NCBI GenBank assembly: GCA_944326945.1
Contig: CALVFY010000009.1
Span: forward strand, 1-64,000
From: an uncultured Rikenellaceae bacterium
GTDB lineage: Bacteria > Bacteroidota > Bacteroidia > Bacteroidales > Rikenellaceae
Direction of reading: 5' to 3'
DNA: 64,000 nucleotides
Made by a program: the position numbers and the translations under genes. Position 1 is the stretch's first letter, and every line of letters begins with the position of its first letter. The notes beneath the pieces are model-generated. The model saw nothing but the letters and a program-made list of their open reading frames with translations, was not told the origin of the DNA and searched no databases. This document shows, one piece after another, positions 41,897 to 51,461 of this stretch.

Positions 41897-44800
41897 ATGA
41901 GATTAGATAAATTTATTAATCGTCCTGTGCTTTCGACGGTTATCTCCGTGATAATCGTCATACTGGGTATTTTGGGCCTCGTATCGTTGCCTGTTATGCA
42001 GTATCCGGACATTGCACCTCCGACAGTACAGGTTTACACGACATATACCGGTGCCGATGCGCAGACGGTGTTGAATTCCGTGATTGCCCCTCTGGAGGAG
42101 GAGATCAACGGTGTGGAGAACATGGACTATATGACCTCTACGGCTACCAATACCGGTAGTGCTACGATTCAGGTCTACTTTAAACAGGGTACCGATCCCG
42201 ATATGGCTGCGGTGAACGTGCAGAACCGTGTGGCCAAGGCTCAAAACCTGTTGCCGGCTGAGGTTACCCGGGTGGGTGTGATCACCTCCAAACGACAGAC
42301 CAGTATGTTGTTGGGCTTTTCGATCTACAGCCCGGATGACCGTTACGATTTGAAGTTCATAGAGAACTACGCGTCGATCAACCTGGTGCCGATCATCAAG
42401 CGTGTGAACGGTGTGGGTGATGTGATGGTGATGGGTTCGGATTACTCGATGCGTATTTGGCTCAAACCGGATGTGATGGCCCAATACAATCTGATGCCGA
42501 CCGATGTGATTGCTGCCCTGTCGGAACAGAATATCGAGGCCGCTCCCGGTCAGTTCGGTGAACAGGGAAATCAGTCGTTCCAGTATGTGATGAAATATCG
42601 GGGACGTCTGCAATCCGAACAGGAGTTTGAGGATATCGTGATCCGGGCCACTTCGGATGGAGAAATTCTCCGTCTGAAAGATATTGCCGATCTGGAACTG
42701 GGTCGTTTGACTTATGGATTTGATAACTTGATCAATGGCCACGCCGGTGTGACCTGTATGATTTTCCAGACGGCCGGATCGAATGCGACACAGATTGTTG
42801 CCGATATTAAGGTTCAGTTGGAGGAGATTCAACGTCAGATGCCCCCCGGCATGAAGGTCGAAATCCTGATGGATACCACGGACTTCCTTTTTGCGTCGAT
42901 TCATGAGGTGATCAAGACGTTGCTCGAGGCCTTTATTCTGGTGTTCCTTGTGGTGTATGTCTTCTTGCAGGATTTCCGCTCCACACTGATCCCGACGGTT
43001 GCCATTCCTGTGGCCTTGATCGGTACGTTCTTCTTGTTGTATATCATTGGCTTTAGTGTCAACCTGTTGACTCTTTGCGCCATGATTCTGGCGATCGCGA
43101 TTGTGGTCGACGATGCAATCGTGGTGGTCGAGGGTGTCCATGCCAAATTGGATCAGGGATATACTTCCGCCAAGAAGGCCTCGATCGATGCCATGAGCGA
43201 ACTCTCGGGCGCCATCCTCTCGATTACGATGGTGATGATGGCCGTGTTTATCCCTGTGAGCTTCATGTCGGGAACTTCGGGAACCTTCTACCGGCAGTTC
43301 GGTTTGACCATGGCCTTCGCTATCGGTATTTCGGCGCTGAACGCCTTGACACTGACTCCTGCCTTGTGTGCCATATTGCTGAAACCTCACAAGGATGAGA
43401 ATGGCAAGAAACCATCTTTGGTCGACCGGTTCCACAAATCGTTCAATGTGGCTTACGAGACGACTTTGAAAAAATATAAGAATGGAGTGCTATTCTTCAT
43501 TCACCATCGTTGGTTGTCGTTCGGAACGGTAGCTTTGAGCATTGTTATCCTGATGTTGTTGATGAAAACCACTCCGACAGGTTTGGTGCCCAATGAGGAT
43601 ACGGGTACGCTTTTCGCTGTGGTAGACCTTCCGCCTGCAACTTCGCAGGAACGGACGCAGGCCGTGATGAAACAAGTGGACAGTCTGGTAGGTTCTCATC
43701 CTGCAATGATGAGTCGTACAACGATTACCGGATATAGTTTCTTGGCCGGTCAGGGTAGTAACTACGGTACGATTATCGGCAAACTTAAACCTTTCGAACA
43801 GCGGGAGGGCGAAGGAATGGATGTGAATTCCACCGTAGGAATGCTCTATATGCAGGCAATGCATACCATCAAGGATGCACGAGTGCTGTTTTTCTCGCCT
43901 CCTATGATTCCGGGTTACAGTATCACCAACGGTTTCGAGTTCAACTTGCAGGACCGTACGGGTGGTAGTCTGGATGATTTCTTCGAGGTGGCCAACAACT
44001 TCCTGGCTGCTTTGCAGGCACGTCCCGAGATTGCATCGGCTCAGACTTCGTTCAATCCGACCTTCCCACAGTATATGGTAGATATTGATGCTGCCAAGTG
44101 TAAACAGGCCGGCCTCAGCCCGAGCGACATTCTGACTACGCTGCAAGGATATTATGGCGGTATCTATGCATCGAACTTCAACCGTTTCGGTAAACTCTAT
44201 CGTGTCATGATTCAGTCGGATCCTTCGTTCCGTATCAATCCCGAGACACTCAATAGTGTGAAGGTTCGGAATGGCAGCGAAATGGCTCCGATCACTCAGT
44301 TCGTGACTCTGCGTAAGGTTTACGGTCCGGATAACATCACCCGATTCAACTTGTTTACCTCCATGAAAGTGAATGGTGCTCCGGCAGACGGTTACTCTTC
44401 GGGTGAGGCGATTGCCGCCATCGAAGAGGTCGCACGGGAGACACTGCCTTTCGGATACAGTTATGAATATTCGGGTATGACCCGTGAGGAGCAGAGTACC
44501 GGTACAAGTACGACGGTTATCATCTTTGTGCTCTGTCTGGTGTTCGTTTATTTGTTGCTGAGTGCCCAGTATGAGAGCTATATTCTGCCCTTGGCTGTAA
44601 TCTTGTCCATTCCGTTCGGTCTGGTAGGAAGTTTCCTCTTTGCCCGTATGATGGGACTGGAAAATAATATTTATCTGCAGATTTCGCTGATTATGTTGAT
44701 GGGTCTGCTCGCCAAGAACGCCATTCTGATCGTGGAATTCGCCCTCGACCGTCGTAAGATGGGAATGACCCTCTCGTGGGCAGCCATGTTGGGTGCAGCG

Positions 44801-45073
44801 GCCCGTCTGCGTCCTATCTTGATGACCTCTTTGGCTATGGTGGTGGGTCTGTTGCCGCTTATGTTTGCCAAAGGTGTGGGTGCCAATGGTAACAGCACAT
44901 TGGGTGCCGGTGCCGTGGGAGGTATGTTGATCGGTATGATTTGCCAGATTTTCATCGTGCCCACTCTGTTCGTAGCCTTCCAGTATTTGCAGGAGAAGGT
45001 GAAACCGATTCAGTGGAACGATCCCGATTCGAGCGAAGTGGATGCCGAATTTAAGGGGTATGTCGAAGAGTAA
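41897..45073 (+). CDS. RND multidrug efflux permease (AcrB/HAE1 family)
   Basis: A 1058-residue inner-membrane pump with 12 membrane helices and two large periplasmic loops. The start FINRPVLSTVISVIIVILGILG is typical of HAE1. Proton-relay helix 4 shows AIAIVVDDAIVVVEG (the paired Asp), and helix 10 has LMGLLAKNAILIVEFA with the Lys. GFSIYSPD and FFSPPMIPGYS lie in the drug-binding loops. It exports amphiphilic compounds such as bile salts, detergents and dyes. It is placed between adaptor and OprM-type channel genes. Confidence 0.97.
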   Translation: MRLDKFINRPVLSTVISVIIVILGILGLVSLPVMQYPDIAPPTVQVYTTYTGADAQTVLNSVIAPLEEEINGVENMDYMTSTATNTGSATIQVYFKQGTDPDMAAVNVQNRVAKAQNLLPAEVTRVGVITSKRQTSMLLGFSIYSPDDRYDLKFIENYASINLVPIIKRVNGVGDVMVMGSDYSMRIWLKPDVMAQYNLMPTDVIAALSEQNIEAAPGQFGEQGNQSFQYVMKYRGRLQSEQEFEDIVIRATSDGEILRLKDIADLELGRLTYGFDNLINGHAGVTCMIFQTAGSNATQIVADIKVQLEEIQRQMPPGMKVEILMDTTDFLFASIHEVIKTLLEAFILVFLVVYVFLQDFRSTLIPTVAIPVALIGTFFLLYIIGFSVNLLTLCAMILAIAIVVDDAIVVVEGVHAKLDQGYTSAKKASIDAMSELSGAILSITMVMMAVFIPVSFMSGTSGTFYRQFGLTMAFAIGISALNALTLTPALCAILLKPHKDENGKKPSLVDRFHKSFNVAYETTLKKYKNGVLFFIHHRWLSFGTVALSIVILMLLMKTTPTGLVPNEDTGTLFAVVDLPPATSQERTQAVMKQVDSLVGSHPAMMSRTTITGYSFLAGQGSNYGTIIGKLKPFEQREGEGMDVNSTVGMLYMQAMHTIKDARVLFFSPPMIPGYSITNGFEFNLQDRTGGSLDDFFEVANNFLAALQARPEIASAQTSFNPTFPQYMVDIDAAKCKQAGLSPSDILTTLQGYYGGIYASNFNRFGKLYRVMIQSDPSFRINPETLNSVKVRNGSEMAPITQFVTLRKVYGPDNITRFNLFTSMKVNGAPADGYSSGEAIAAIEEVARETLPFGYSYEYSGMTREEQSTGTSTTVIIFVLCLVFVYLLLSAQYESYILPLAVILSIPFGLVGSFLFARMMGLENNIYLQISLIMLMGLLAKNAILIVEFALDRRKMGMTLSWAAMLGAAARLRPILMTSLAMVVGLLPLMFAKGVGANGNSTLGAGAVGGMLIGMICQIFIVPTLFVAFQYLQEKVKPIQWNDPDSSEVDAEFKGYVEE

Positions 45074-45086
45074 CAAGTAACAAACC

Positions 45087-46586
45087 ATGAAAAAAACTAT
45101 GGGAATGAAAAGATATGTGGGGATGGCGGTCGTGATGACCGTGGCTGTGATGATGAGCAGCTGTAACATCTTCCGGTCCTATAAGCGGCCCGATATGAAT
45201 GTGCAGGGGCTCTATCGGGATACGGTTTCGGTGAACGATACGCTCTCGAGCGACACGACCAATATGGGCAATTTGCCCTGGGAGGAGATCTTTACCGATG
45301 CCAAGTTGCAGAAGTTGATCCAACAGGGCCTCGACAATAACGTGGACCTGCAGACGGCTATTTTGCGTGTCAAAGAGGCTCAGGCTCAGTTGATGACTTC
45401 CCGTTGGGCCTATGCTCCGGGTTTCTCGCTGGCTCCTACGGGAACGGTGTCAAGTTTCGATAAGAGAAAGGCTACGTGGACCTATCAGTTGCCTTTGTCT
45501 GCCAGTTGGGAGGTAGATCTGTTCGGGAAGCTGCTCAATTCGAAACGGGGTGCCAAAGCAACACTTTTGCAGAGTGAGGCCGGTCGTCAGGGTGTTCGGA
45601 CCCAGGTGATCGCTACGGTTGCCAATCTTTACTATACGTTGCTGATGCTCGATCGTCAGCTTTCGATCAGCGAAGAGACGGCAGCCAATCTGAAACTGAC
45701 CGTAGAGATGATGCGATCGCTCAAATCGGCCGGTATGACCAATGAGGCCGGTGTAGTACAGGCTGAGGCTAATTATTATTCGGTGGTAGCATCGTTGTCT
45801 GATCTGAAACAGAATATCCGGGAGACGGAAAACTCTTTTTCGATCCTGTTGGGACAGGCTCCCCAGACCATTGACCGGAGCACGATCGAAGAACAACGCT
45901 TGCCCGAGAAGCTGTCGGCAGGTATCCCTGTTCAGTTGTTGTCGAATCGTCCCGACGTGAAACAGGCAGAGATGGCATTGGCTGCGGCATATGCCAATAC
46001 GAATGTGGCCCGTTCGGCATTCTATCCGGGACTTTCGCTCACGGGAGCGTTCGGATGGACCAATGACGCCGGTTCGATGGTGATCAACCCCGGTAAAATG
46101 ATTGCTACGGCTACGGCATCGCTCGTGCAGCCGCTCTTCGCTCAGGGGGCCAATCGGGCACGCCTCAATGTGGCTAAGGCCCAACAGGAAGAAGCTCGTC
46201 TGGCGTTCCAGTATGCGCTGCTCAATGCCGGTGCAGAGGTGAGCAATGCCCTCTATCAGTATAAAACGGCCGACGACAAGAGCGTATGGCGTAAGCAGCA
46301 GATCTCTTCGCTTGAGAAATCGGTGGAGTATACGAAGGATTTGATGCAGATCGGATCGGCCACCTATTTGGAGGTCATCACGGCTCAGCAATCGCTTCTC
46401 AGTGCCCAACTTTCCGGAGTACAGGATCAGTATCAACGGATGGAGGCAGTGGTGAATCTTTACCATGCGCTGGGTGGCGGACGCGGAGAGAATACCCTGC
46501 GTGAAAAGGATATGAAAGTCTATAATTCCGTTTACGACAAGGCTACTCGTCAGACTCGTGCCGACAAGAAAAAGGCAAACAAGTAG
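45087..46586 (+). CDS. Outer-membrane efflux lipoprotein (OprM/NodT type)
   Basis: A 499-residue channel with lipobox (VAVMMSSC, Cys at about 27), then KRPDMNVQGLYRD. Two OEP repeats are visible (NNVDLQTAILRVKEAQAQLMTSRW; second with GANRARLNVAKAQQEEARLAFQ). SWEVDLFGKLLNSKRGAKA and LLSNRPDVKQAEMALAAAYANTNVARSAFYP are standard NodT-family blocks. It completes the tripartite pump. A strong terminator follows. Confidence 0.96.
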   Translation: MKKTMGMKRYVGMAVVMTVAVMMSSCNIFRSYKRPDMNVQGLYRDTVSVNDTLSSDTTNMGNLPWEEIFTDAKLQKLIQQGLDNNVDLQTAILRVKEAQAQLMTSRWAYAPGFSLAPTGTVSSFDKRKATWTYQLPLSASWEVDLFGKLLNSKRGAKATLLQSEAGRQGVRTQVIATVANLYYTLLMLDRQLSISEETAANLKLTVEMMRSLKSAGMTNEAGVVQAEANYYSVVASLSDLKQNIRETENSFSILLGQAPQTIDRSTIEEQRLPEKLSAGIPVQLLSNRPDVKQAEMALAAAYANTNVARSAFYPGLSLTGAFGWTNDAGSMVINPGKMIATATASLVQPLFAQGANRARLNVAKAQQEEARLAFQYALLNAGAEVSNALYQYKTADDKSVWRKQQISSLEKSVEYTKDLMQIGSATYLEVITAQQSLLSAQLSGVQDQYQRMEAVVNLYHALGGGRGENTLREKDMKVYNSVYDKATRQTRADKKKANK

Positions 46587-46617
46587 ACAGTAGGGCTTTT
46601 CGAAAGTTTTATTTATG

Positions 46618-46665
46618 ACACAAGGAGACCGAGTGAAATTATTTACTCGGTCTCCTTGTGTTTTG
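46618..46665 (+). terminator. Terminator of the RND operon
   Basis: Perfect 17-bp stem (46618-46634 with 46645-46661) around a 10-nt loop, followed by TTTGG. Confidence 0.9.
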
Positions 46666-46705
46666 GCGTTGTATGTGTCGAAAAAAGTTGTTAATTTTGA
46701 ATAAA

Positions 46706-46930
46706 ATGGAGAAGATGGTGCAGGGAAATGTGTTTTATAAGATCTATTGTTTCTATCGGGATGGATTCCGCTCGATGACTCTCGGACGTACTCTCTGGGC
46801 CGTAATTCTGCTTAAGCTCTTTATCATGTTCGCTGTACTCAGACTTTTCTTTTTCCCCGATGTGTTGGGCGATTTGACTCCCGAAGAGCGTAGCGATTAT
46901 GTGTTGGAGCAATTAACCTCTAAACCTTAA
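46706..46930 (+). CDS. DUF4492 small membrane protein of the cytochrome bd operon
   Basis: The ATG at 46706 gives 74 residues; an in-frame upstream Met at 46658 sits inside the terminator stem of the previous operon. Amphipathic start GNVFYKIYCFYRDGFRSM, then one membrane helix (LGRTLWAVILLKLFIMFAVLRLFFF), then DVLGDLTPEERSDYVLEQL. This is the DUF4492 protein found in front of cydA in Bacteroidetes. It ends three bases before the cydA start. It is probably an assembly or accessory subunit of the oxidase, by analogy with CydX. Confidence 0.85.
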   Translation: MEKMVQGNVFYKIYCFYRDGFRSMTLGRTLWAVILLKLFIMFAVLRLFFFPDVLGDLTPEERSDYVLEQLTSKP

Positions 46931-46933
46931 CGA

Positions 46934-48556
46934 ATGATGATGTTGTCTACTGCCGATTGGATGAGCGTCGTGGATTGGTCGCGGGCACAGTTTGCCATGA
47001 CCGCCATTTATCACTGGCTTTTCGTGCCGCTCACGTTGGGATTGGGTTTTATCGTCGCCATCATGGAGACGATCTATTACACGACGAAGGACGAGTTCTG
47101 GAAACGTACCACAAAATTTTGGATGAAGCTTTTCGGGGTGAATTTCGCGATTGGCGTGGCCACGGGAATAATCCTTGAATTTGAGTTCGGCACCAACTGG
47201 TCCAACTATTCCCATTTTGTGGGAGATATTTTCGGGGCACCATTGGCCATCGAGGGAATCATGGCCTTTTTCCTGGAGAGTACGTTCATCGCCGTAATGT
47301 TTTTCGGGTGGAATAAGGTGTCCAAAGGATTCCATCTGACAGCTACGTGGTTGACCGCTGTGGGGGCGAGTCTTTCGGCTTTGTGGATCCTGGTGGCCAA
47401 TGCCTGGATGCAGTATCCGGTGGGGATGACCTTCAATGTGGAGACTGCCCGTAACGAGATGACCTCGTTCTGGGAGGTGCTCTTTTCGCCGGTGGCGATG
47501 AATAAGTTCTTCCATACGGTTACCTCGAGTTATATGTTGGCTGCGGTTTTTGTGGTAGGGATCAGTGCATGGTTCCTGTTGAAAGGCCGGGAGCAATTGA
47601 TGGCTCGCAGGAGTATGATGGTGGCGTCGATTTTCGGTCTTGTATTCGCGTTGGTTGCCGCCGCCACGGGTGATGGCTCGGGTGTGCAGATCGCGCGCAC
47701 GCAGCCGATGAAATTGGCCGCCATGGAGGCACTCTATCATGGACAGAAAGGGGCTCCGCTGACGGTAATCAGTGTGCTGAAGCCCGAAAAGGAACGAATG
47801 ACCCAGGAGAAAGCCGGTTGGATGAATATCGAAATTCCCAGGATGTTGTCGTTGATGAGTTATCGCGATGGAGATGCCTATGTGGCTGGAATTAACGATC
47901 TGGTTGAGGGAAATCCGGAACGGGGACTGCTCTCCGTGGAGGAAAAGATCGAACGGGGACGGGTGGCTATTGGTGAGTTGGCTCGTTACCGTCAGGCCAA
48001 ACAGGGGAACGATCGGGAGGTGATGAGGGAGGTGTTGGCCAAATTCGATCCGAAAAGTTCTGAGGGAAAGACTTTTCATAAGGAGTATTTTCGGTATTTC
48101 GGTTACGGGTATCTCTCCTCGCCCGAAGAGGTGATCCCCAATGTGCCGTTGGTCTATTACAGTTTCCGGGTGATGGTCGGCGCGGGAGTCTTTTTTATTC
48201 TTTCGTTTCTGTTTACGTTGTGGCTGCTTAAAAAACAGCAGATCGAAACCCGCAGATGGTGGTTGTGGGTGTTGTTGTGGTCCATTCCTTTGGCTTATGT
48301 GGCCTCTCAGGCGGGATGGATCGTGGCCGAGGTAGGCCGTCAGCCCTGGACCATTCAGGATTTGCTGCCTACGGTGGCGGCTGTCTCACGAATCGATTCG
48401 GCCTCGGTTGTGGTGACTTTCTTCCTTTTTGTTGTGCTTTTTACCACGTTGTTGATCGCCGAGATTATGATCATGAGGCGGCAGGTGAAGATCGGACCCG
48501 AGCCTTTGTTGTCGGATCCGGAGCAGAGCAATGACAAAACGAATAGAGACGAATAA
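46934..48556 (+). CDS. cydA: Cytochrome bd ubiquinol oxidase subunit I (CydA)
   Basis: A 540-residue membrane protein that oxidises menaquinol and reduces oxygen at micro-oxic levels. The first helix has the heme ligand His in FAMTAIYHWLFVPLTLGLG. GWIVAEVGRQPWTIQ is the conserved quinol/heme-b595 motif near the end, and FHKEYFRYFGYGYL lies in the middle. The Q-loop is of moderate length. Together with CydB it forms the high-oxygen-affinity terminal oxidase used by nanaerobic Bacteroidales. Confidence 0.97.
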   Translation: MMMLSTADWMSVVDWSRAQFAMTAIYHWLFVPLTLGLGFIVAIMETIYYTTKDEFWKRTTKFWMKLFGVNFAIGVATGIILEFEFGTNWSNYSHFVGDIFGAPLAIEGIMAFFLESTFIAVMFFGWNKVSKGFHLTATWLTAVGASLSALWILVANAWMQYPVGMTFNVETARNEMTSFWEVLFSPVAMNKFFHTVTSSYMLAAVFVVGISAWFLLKGREQLMARRSMMVASIFGLVFALVAAATGDGSGVQIARTQPMKLAAMEALYHGQKGAPLTVISVLKPEKERMTQEKAGWMNIEIPRMLSLMSYRDGDAYVAGINDLVEGNPERGLLSVEEKIERGRVAIGELARYRQAKQGNDREVMREVLAKFDPKSSEGKTFHKEYFRYFGYGYLSSPEEVIPNVPLVYYSFRVMVGAGVFFILSFLFTLWLLKKQQIETRRWWLWVLLWSIPLAYVASQAGWIVAEVGRQPWTIQDLLPTVAAVSRIDSASVVVTFFLFVVLFTTLLIAEIMIMRRQVKIGPEPLLSDPEQSNDKTNRDE

Positions 48557-48568
48557 GCATGGGATGAT

Positions 48569-49723
48569 ATGGAGACTTATCTGTTTTTACAACATTATTG
48601 GTGGTTTTTGATCTCCTTGTTGGGGGGAGTGCTGGTTTTCCTGCTCTTCGTGCAGGGGGGACAGGGAATGCTTTACACGGTGGGGAAAAGCGGTGTGGAG
48701 CGTGATATGATAGTCAATGCCTTGGGCCGCAAGTGGGAGACTACCTTTACTACGTTGGTCACTTTCGGAGGGGCCTTTTTCGCTTCGTTTCCGCTCTTTT
48801 ACAGCACCAGTTTCGGCGGGGCATTCTATGTGTGGATGTTGATTCTGCTCGTCTTTGTCATTCAGGCCGTGGCATATGAATTTCGTCGTAAGGCCGATAA
48901 TTTTCTCGGAGAGAAGACCTACGAGTGGTTCCTGATGATCAATGGAGTTCTGGGAGCACTGTTGTTGGGGGTGGCCGTGGGGACCTTGTTTACCGGGGCC
49001 AATTTTACGGTGAACCGGCTGAATTTGGCCAATGTGGGAGGCGATACCGCCATCTCGCAATGGACAACTCCCTGGAGGGGATTGGATGCGCTGGCCGATT
49101 ATCGTAACTGGGCATTGGGTTTGGCCGTGTTGTTCCTCTCGCGGATGCTGGGTGCACAGTATTTCCTCAATACGATTGACGACAAGTCGATTCGAACACG
49201 TTCGCGTTGGCAGCTTTGGTTTAACGGAATTCCGTTTGTACTTTGCTTTCTGCTCTTTCTGGTGAGTATTATGTTCTCGAAGGGGTGGGCCGTAGACCCG
49301 TCAACGGGTGTGATCTCTATAGAACCTTACAAGTATTGGCACAATCTGTTGGCGATGCCGGCTGTTTTTGTGGCATTGGTGGTGGGTGTAGCGGCCGTAC
49401 TGACGGGTATCCTGTGCGATTTGTGCAGGGAAGAGAGTACGAAAGGAATCTGGTTGAGCGGACCGGGAACCGTGGTGACCGTGGTGTGTCTGTTCCTCTT
49501 GGCCGGTTATAATAATACGGCTTACTATCCCTCTTTGGCCGATATGCAGAGTTCGTTGACGATCTATAATAGTTCTTCGAGCGAATTTACTCTGACTGCG
49601 ATGAGTATTGTTTCGTTGTTGATTCCTTTTGTCGTGGCCTATATCTGGTACGCATGGCGCGCCATGAACCGGAAGAAGATTACGCGGGAGGAGATACTCT
49701 CGGAGGATGAACACTTGTATTAG
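48569..49723 (+). CDS. cydB: Cytochrome bd ubiquinol oxidase subunit II (CydB)
   Basis: A 384-residue membrane protein starting 12 bases after cydA, with nine hydrophobic helices (for example HYWWFLISLLGGVLVFLLFVQ and VFFASFPLFYS-like segments around 70). NALGRKWETTFTTLVTFGGAFFASFP is typical for CydB. Ends in a charged cytoplasmic tail (NRKKITREEILSEDEHLY). It stabilises the heme-bearing CydA. A terminator follows at once. Confidence 0.95.
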   Translation: METYLFLQHYWWFLISLLGGVLVFLLFVQGGQGMLYTVGKSGVERDMIVNALGRKWETTFTTLVTFGGAFFASFPLFYSTSFGGAFYVWMLILLVFVIQAVAYEFRRKADNFLGEKTYEWFLMINGVLGALLLGVAVGTLFTGANFTVNRLNLANVGGDTAISQWTTPWRGLDALADYRNWALGLAVLFLSRMLGAQYFLNTIDDKSIRTRSRWQLWFNGIPFVLCFLLFLVSIMFSKGWAVDPSTGVISIEPYKYWHNLLAMPAVFVALVVGVAAVLTGILCDLCREESTKGIWLSGPGTVVTVVCLFLLAGYNNTAYYPSLADMQSSLTIYNSSSSEFTLTAMSIVSLLIPFVVAYIWYAWRAMNRKKITREEILSEDEHLY

Positions 49724-49746
49724 TTGCCAGAAAACAGGAAAGTTTA

Positions 49747-49785
49747 AAGCGGGATCCGACAAAGGTCCCGCTTCGTTTGTTTTTT
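49747..49785 (+). terminator. Terminator of the cydAB operon
   Basis: Stem AAGCGGGA (49747-49754) with TCCCGCTT (49766-49773) followed by CGTTTGTTTTTT. Confidence 0.85.
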
Positions 49786-49881
49786 AACGGAAGAATTTAT
49801 GAGGAGTTTTCTGTTCGCGATCAGGAAACAGGATAATGTATGTCGAAATGTTGTAAATTTGCGGACGTAAAATGGTGAATT

Positions 49882-51429
49882 ATGGAATATCCTCTGAAAA
49901 TCAATAAAGTCCAGATACGGAACCTCCAAATGGAGGATTACGAGGAGCTGTCGCAGTCCTTTACACGGGTATATACGGACGGATCGGATGTGTTTTGGAC
50001 CCGGAAGCAGATTGCAAAATTGTTACGTATCTTCCCCGAGGGACAGATTGTGGTGGTGGTGGACGATAAGATCGTGGGGTGTGCCCTGTCGATTATCGTG
50101 GACTACGATCTGGTGAAGAACGACCACACGTATGACAAGGTGACCGGTCATGAGACGTTCGATACGCACAATCCCAATGGAAATATTCTCTATGGTATCG
50201 AGGTATTCATTCATCCCGATTATCGTGGATTGAGACTCGGACGACGGATGTACGACTATCGCAAGGAGATTTGTGAGAGTTTGAACCTGAAGGCGATCAT
50301 GTTTGGCGGACGGATTCCGAATTATCATAAATATGCCGACAAGATGCGCCCGAAGGAGTATATACAGAAGGTGAAGATGAAGGAGATTTATGATCCGGTA
50401 CTGACCTTCCAGTTGTCGAACGATTTCCACGTGCGCAAGGTGATGACCAACTATCTGCCCAATGACGAGGAGTCGAAACATTATGCCACGTTGCTTCAGT
50501 GGGACAATATCTACTATACGCCTCCCACACAGGAGTATATTACGCCGAAGACCTCCGTACGAGTGGGGCTTGTGCAGTGGCAAATGCGTAACTATCGCGA
50601 TGTGGACGAACTGTTCGAACAAGTCGAGTTTTTCGTAGATGCCGTGTCGGGTTACAAAAGCGATTTTATTCTCTTCCCGGAATACTTCAATGCGCCTCTG
50701 ATGGCCGGATTCAACGACAAGGACGAGTCGGAGGCAATTCGTGAACTGTCGAAATATACGCTGGGTATTCGTGATCGGTTTATCAATCTGGCGATCAGCT
50801 ATAATATCAACATCATCACAGGTAGTATGCCCTATATCAAGAAGGATGGACTGCTCTACAATGTGGGATTTCTGTGTCGTCGGGACGGTAGCTACGAAAC
50901 CTACGAGAAGATTCACGTCACGCCGGACGAGATCAAGAGTTGGGGATTGTCGCCCGGCCGGACGATCCGTACGTTCGATACCGATTGCGCGAAGATCGGC
51001 GTGCAGATTTGTTACGATGTGGAATTTCCCGAGCTCTCCCGCATTATGGCCGAACAGGGTATGCAGATTCTGTTTGTGCCCTTTCTGACCGATACGCAGA
51101 ATGCCTATTCGCGTGTGAGGGTGTGTGCTCATGCCCGCGCCATCGAAAACGAATGTTTCGTGGTGATTGCCGGTAGTGTGGGCAACCTGCCTCGGGTGCA
51201 TAATATGGATATTCAGTATGCCCAGTCCGGGGTCTTTACTCCGTGCGATTTTGCCTTTCCCACGGACGGTAAGCGAGCCGAAGCGACACCCAATACGGAG
51301 ATGATTCTGGTTTCGGATGTCGATTTGGATCTGTTGAGCGAATTGCACACCTACGGTAGTGTACGCAACTTGAAGGATCGGAGAACGGATCTGTACGACG
51401 TGAAACTCAAACGTAGCTATTCGGCCTAG
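49882..51429 (+). CDS. Bifunctional GNAT acetyltransferase / carbon-nitrogen hydrolase
   Basis: A 515-residue fusion. Residues 10-200 form a GNAT domain with the acetyl-CoA loop HPDYRGLRLGRRMYDYRKE (111-129). Residues 225-505 form a nitrilase-superfamily domain with the catalytic triad Glu267 (ILFPEYFNAP), Lys343 (YEKIHVTPDE) and Cys377 (VQICYDVEFPE). The hydrolase part resembles C-N hydrolases of the omega-amidase and N-carbamoylputrescine type. The fusion is widespread in Bacteroidetes, but its substrate is not known to me. Stand-alone gene with a YbaK-type gene 32 bases behind. Confidence 0.92.
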   Translation: MEYPLKINKVQIRNLQMEDYEELSQSFTRVYTDGSDVFWTRKQIAKLLRIFPEGQIVVVVDDKIVGCALSIIVDYDLVKNDHTYDKVTGHETFDTHNPNGNILYGIEVFIHPDYRGLRLGRRMYDYRKEICESLNLKAIMFGGRIPNYHKYADKMRPKEYIQKVKMKEIYDPVLTFQLSNDFHVRKVMTNYLPNDEESKHYATLLQWDNIYYTPPTQEYITPKTSVRVGLVQWQMRNYRDVDELFEQVEFFVDAVSGYKSDFILFPEYFNAPLMAGFNDKDESEAIRELSKYTLGIRDRFINLAISYNINIITGSMPYIKKDGLLYNVGFLCRRDGSYETYEKIHVTPDEIKSWGLSPGRTIRTFDTDCAKIGVQICYDVEFPELSRIMAEQGMQILFVPFLTDTQNAYSRVRVCAHARAIENECFVVIAGSVGNLPRVHNMDIQYAQSGVFTPCDFAFPTDGKRAEATPNTEMILVSDVDLDLLSELHTYGSVRNLKDRRTDLYDVKLKRSYSA

Positions 51430-51461
51430 ACGGAGGATGAAAATTTGAAACAGGAGAGATA

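Noticed and set aside
41903..45169. Two long minus-strand frames (510 and 559 codons) opposite the AcrB gene
   Set aside because: His/Gln/Arg-rich antisense translations without motifs; the AcrB frame is intact.
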